32,289 nucleotides of DNA, taken from positions 1 to 32,289 of the forward strand of contig JAUNIX010000034.1 in the NCBI GenBank assembly GCA_030523275.1, read 5' to 3'. The position numbers were made by a program, and so were the translations under genes. Positions 31,736 to 32,289 of this stretch are shown here, piece after piece; position 1 is the stretch's first letter; each line of letters begins with the position of its first letter. The stretch comes from Lachnospiraceae bacterium (GTDB lineage: Bacteria > Bacillota > Clostridia > Lachnospirales > Lachnospiraceae). The notes under the pieces are model-generated. The model did not search any database. It saw only the letters and a program-made list of their open reading frames with translations, and had not been told where the DNA came from.

Positions 31736-32289
31736 TTATAACGCATCTTTACATGCAAGAAATATGTCAAAAAAATTCATATAGGGTGGCAAATGACGCC
31801 GATATTCTTCCCGCACTTTCCATGCAGATTGATAAACAATCTTTTCCTCCTCTTCACTAAGTTCATGATTACTATACCTTGCTTTTTCAATCATCAACTC
31901 TATGATCTCTTTCTCCTCGTCTTGCGGATATTGATCGTTATATCTCTCCCAGACACGTCCATACCACTGAATCCGTTCATTCCGCGTCATCTGCTGCTTG
32001 CGGTAATGAACCAGGCGGTGAAAAATAAATACACGGAGCAAGCAAAGTAAACATAGTCCCAAAAACAATCTGACTACGACCAAAAATAATTCGGTTGGTG
32101 ACATCGTAATACGCGGTAAACTTGGGAGATTAATTTCTCTGGCATCACTCGCTGCCACTAGTGATTCTCGTGGAATCGAATCAAATGGCATCCATCCGAT
32201 TCCTTTTATATATACCTCAGCCCACGCATAAGCATGCTCTGGAGTCACACGAAGCACCATCCAGCCATTGGTCATCGTCGCTTCTTTGA
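31736..32289 (-). CDS. TgpA-like membrane transglutaminase, C-terminal part only
   Basis: The gene runs off the right edge: the frame stays open to base 32289, so the ATG at 32275 is internal. The visible 184 codons hold the end of a transglutaminase core with catalytic His and Asp (EHAYAWAEVYI and WMPFDSIP), then a linker, one hydrophobic membrane segment (ELFLVVVRLFLGLCLLCLLRV) and a charged cytoplasmic tail of about 90 residues with ARYSNHELSEEEE. This is the layout of TgpA/YebA-type proteins, with an N-terminal membrane bundle and an extracytoplasmic transglutaminase domain. Its catalytic Cys would be outside the window. It is followed by a terminator and then by the ATP-grasp operon, which contains a second, soluble transglutaminase-like protein. 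Confidence 0.85.
   Translation of the reverse strand, partial: KEATMTNGWMVLRVTPEHAYAWAEVYIKGIGWMPFDSIPRESLVAASDAREINLPSLPRITMSPTELFLVVVRLFLGLCLLCLLRVFIFHRLVHYRKQQMTRNERIQWYGRVWERYNDQYPQDEEKEIIELMIEKARYSNHELSEEEEKIVYQSAWKVREEYRRHLPPYMNFFDIFLACKDAL

Noticed and set aside
31575..31784. 69-codon plus-strand frame near the right end
   Set aside because: It runs through the palindrome, terminator and promoter of the minus-strand operon and into the end of the TgpA-like gene, with no ribosome site.
1..32289. CRISPR array, insertion sequence, prophage or tRNA genes
   Set aside because: No regular direct-repeat/spacer series, transposase or integrase frames, or tRNA-like cloverleaf sequences were seen on either strand.

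Overview
The window looks like a chromosomal segment of a low-GC Gram-positive anaerobe of class Clostridia, most like Lachnospiraceae. The evidence is AT-rich DNA, strong GGAGG-type ribosome binding sites, an L27 with the cleavable N-terminal extension next to its Prp protease, a LexA/YneA divergent pair with Bacillus-type operators, and gene orders typical of Firmicutes. There are no tRNA or rRNA genes, CRISPR arrays, insertion sequences or phage genes. Coding density is high, and nearly everything between 3.1 and 32.3 kb is on the minus strand except lexA.

Layout. (1) 1-3121, plus strand: the end of an arginine locus (argH, cut by the left edge) and an unknown lipoprotein, closed by a terminator shared with the convergent mscS-type gene. 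(2) 12139-4122, minus: an amino-acid block leuB-ilvD-ilvB-serC-serA-asd, covering branched-chain, serine and aspartate-family synthesis, ending in a terminator. (3) 12607-13719: the SOS pair yneA (minus) and lexA (plus), sharing a control region with at least three LexA-box-like sites. (4) 23882-13790, minus: a conserved housekeeping block nth, B12-type radical SAM protein, DUF2344 partner, rng, apeB, then a promoter with an L21-type leader, rplU-prp-rpmA, a terminator, obg-yhbY-nadD-yqeK-rsfS. (5) 26061-23927, minus: a MATE exporter translationally coupled to a ydcF-like gene. (6) 26776-26186: an SGNH hydrolase with its own terminator.

(7) 31509-26874, minus, is the least understood part. 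It is a tight five-gene operon: a circularly permuted ATP-grasp protein, an Alpha-E protein, a transglutaminase-like cysteine protease and two M14 AstE/AspA-type hydrolases in tandem. The first three are a known but functionally unsolved genomic association, predicted to make and cut amide or peptide bonds. The second M14 copy has lost a metal ligand and the expected catalytic Glu. A consensus promoter is followed within about 12 nt by a terminator-like hairpin and then by a long perfect palindrome, suggesting a controlled leader. A membrane TgpA-like transglutaminase lies just upstream and runs off the right edge.

Small palindromic repeats (core GAAATTAC-N3-GCAATTTC or similar) and a GC-richer 20-mer recur in the intergenic regions around leuB and again upstream of the ATP-grasp operon, which suggests a dispersed chromosomal repeat family. 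Family names are recognised from motifs by eye. No database search was run.
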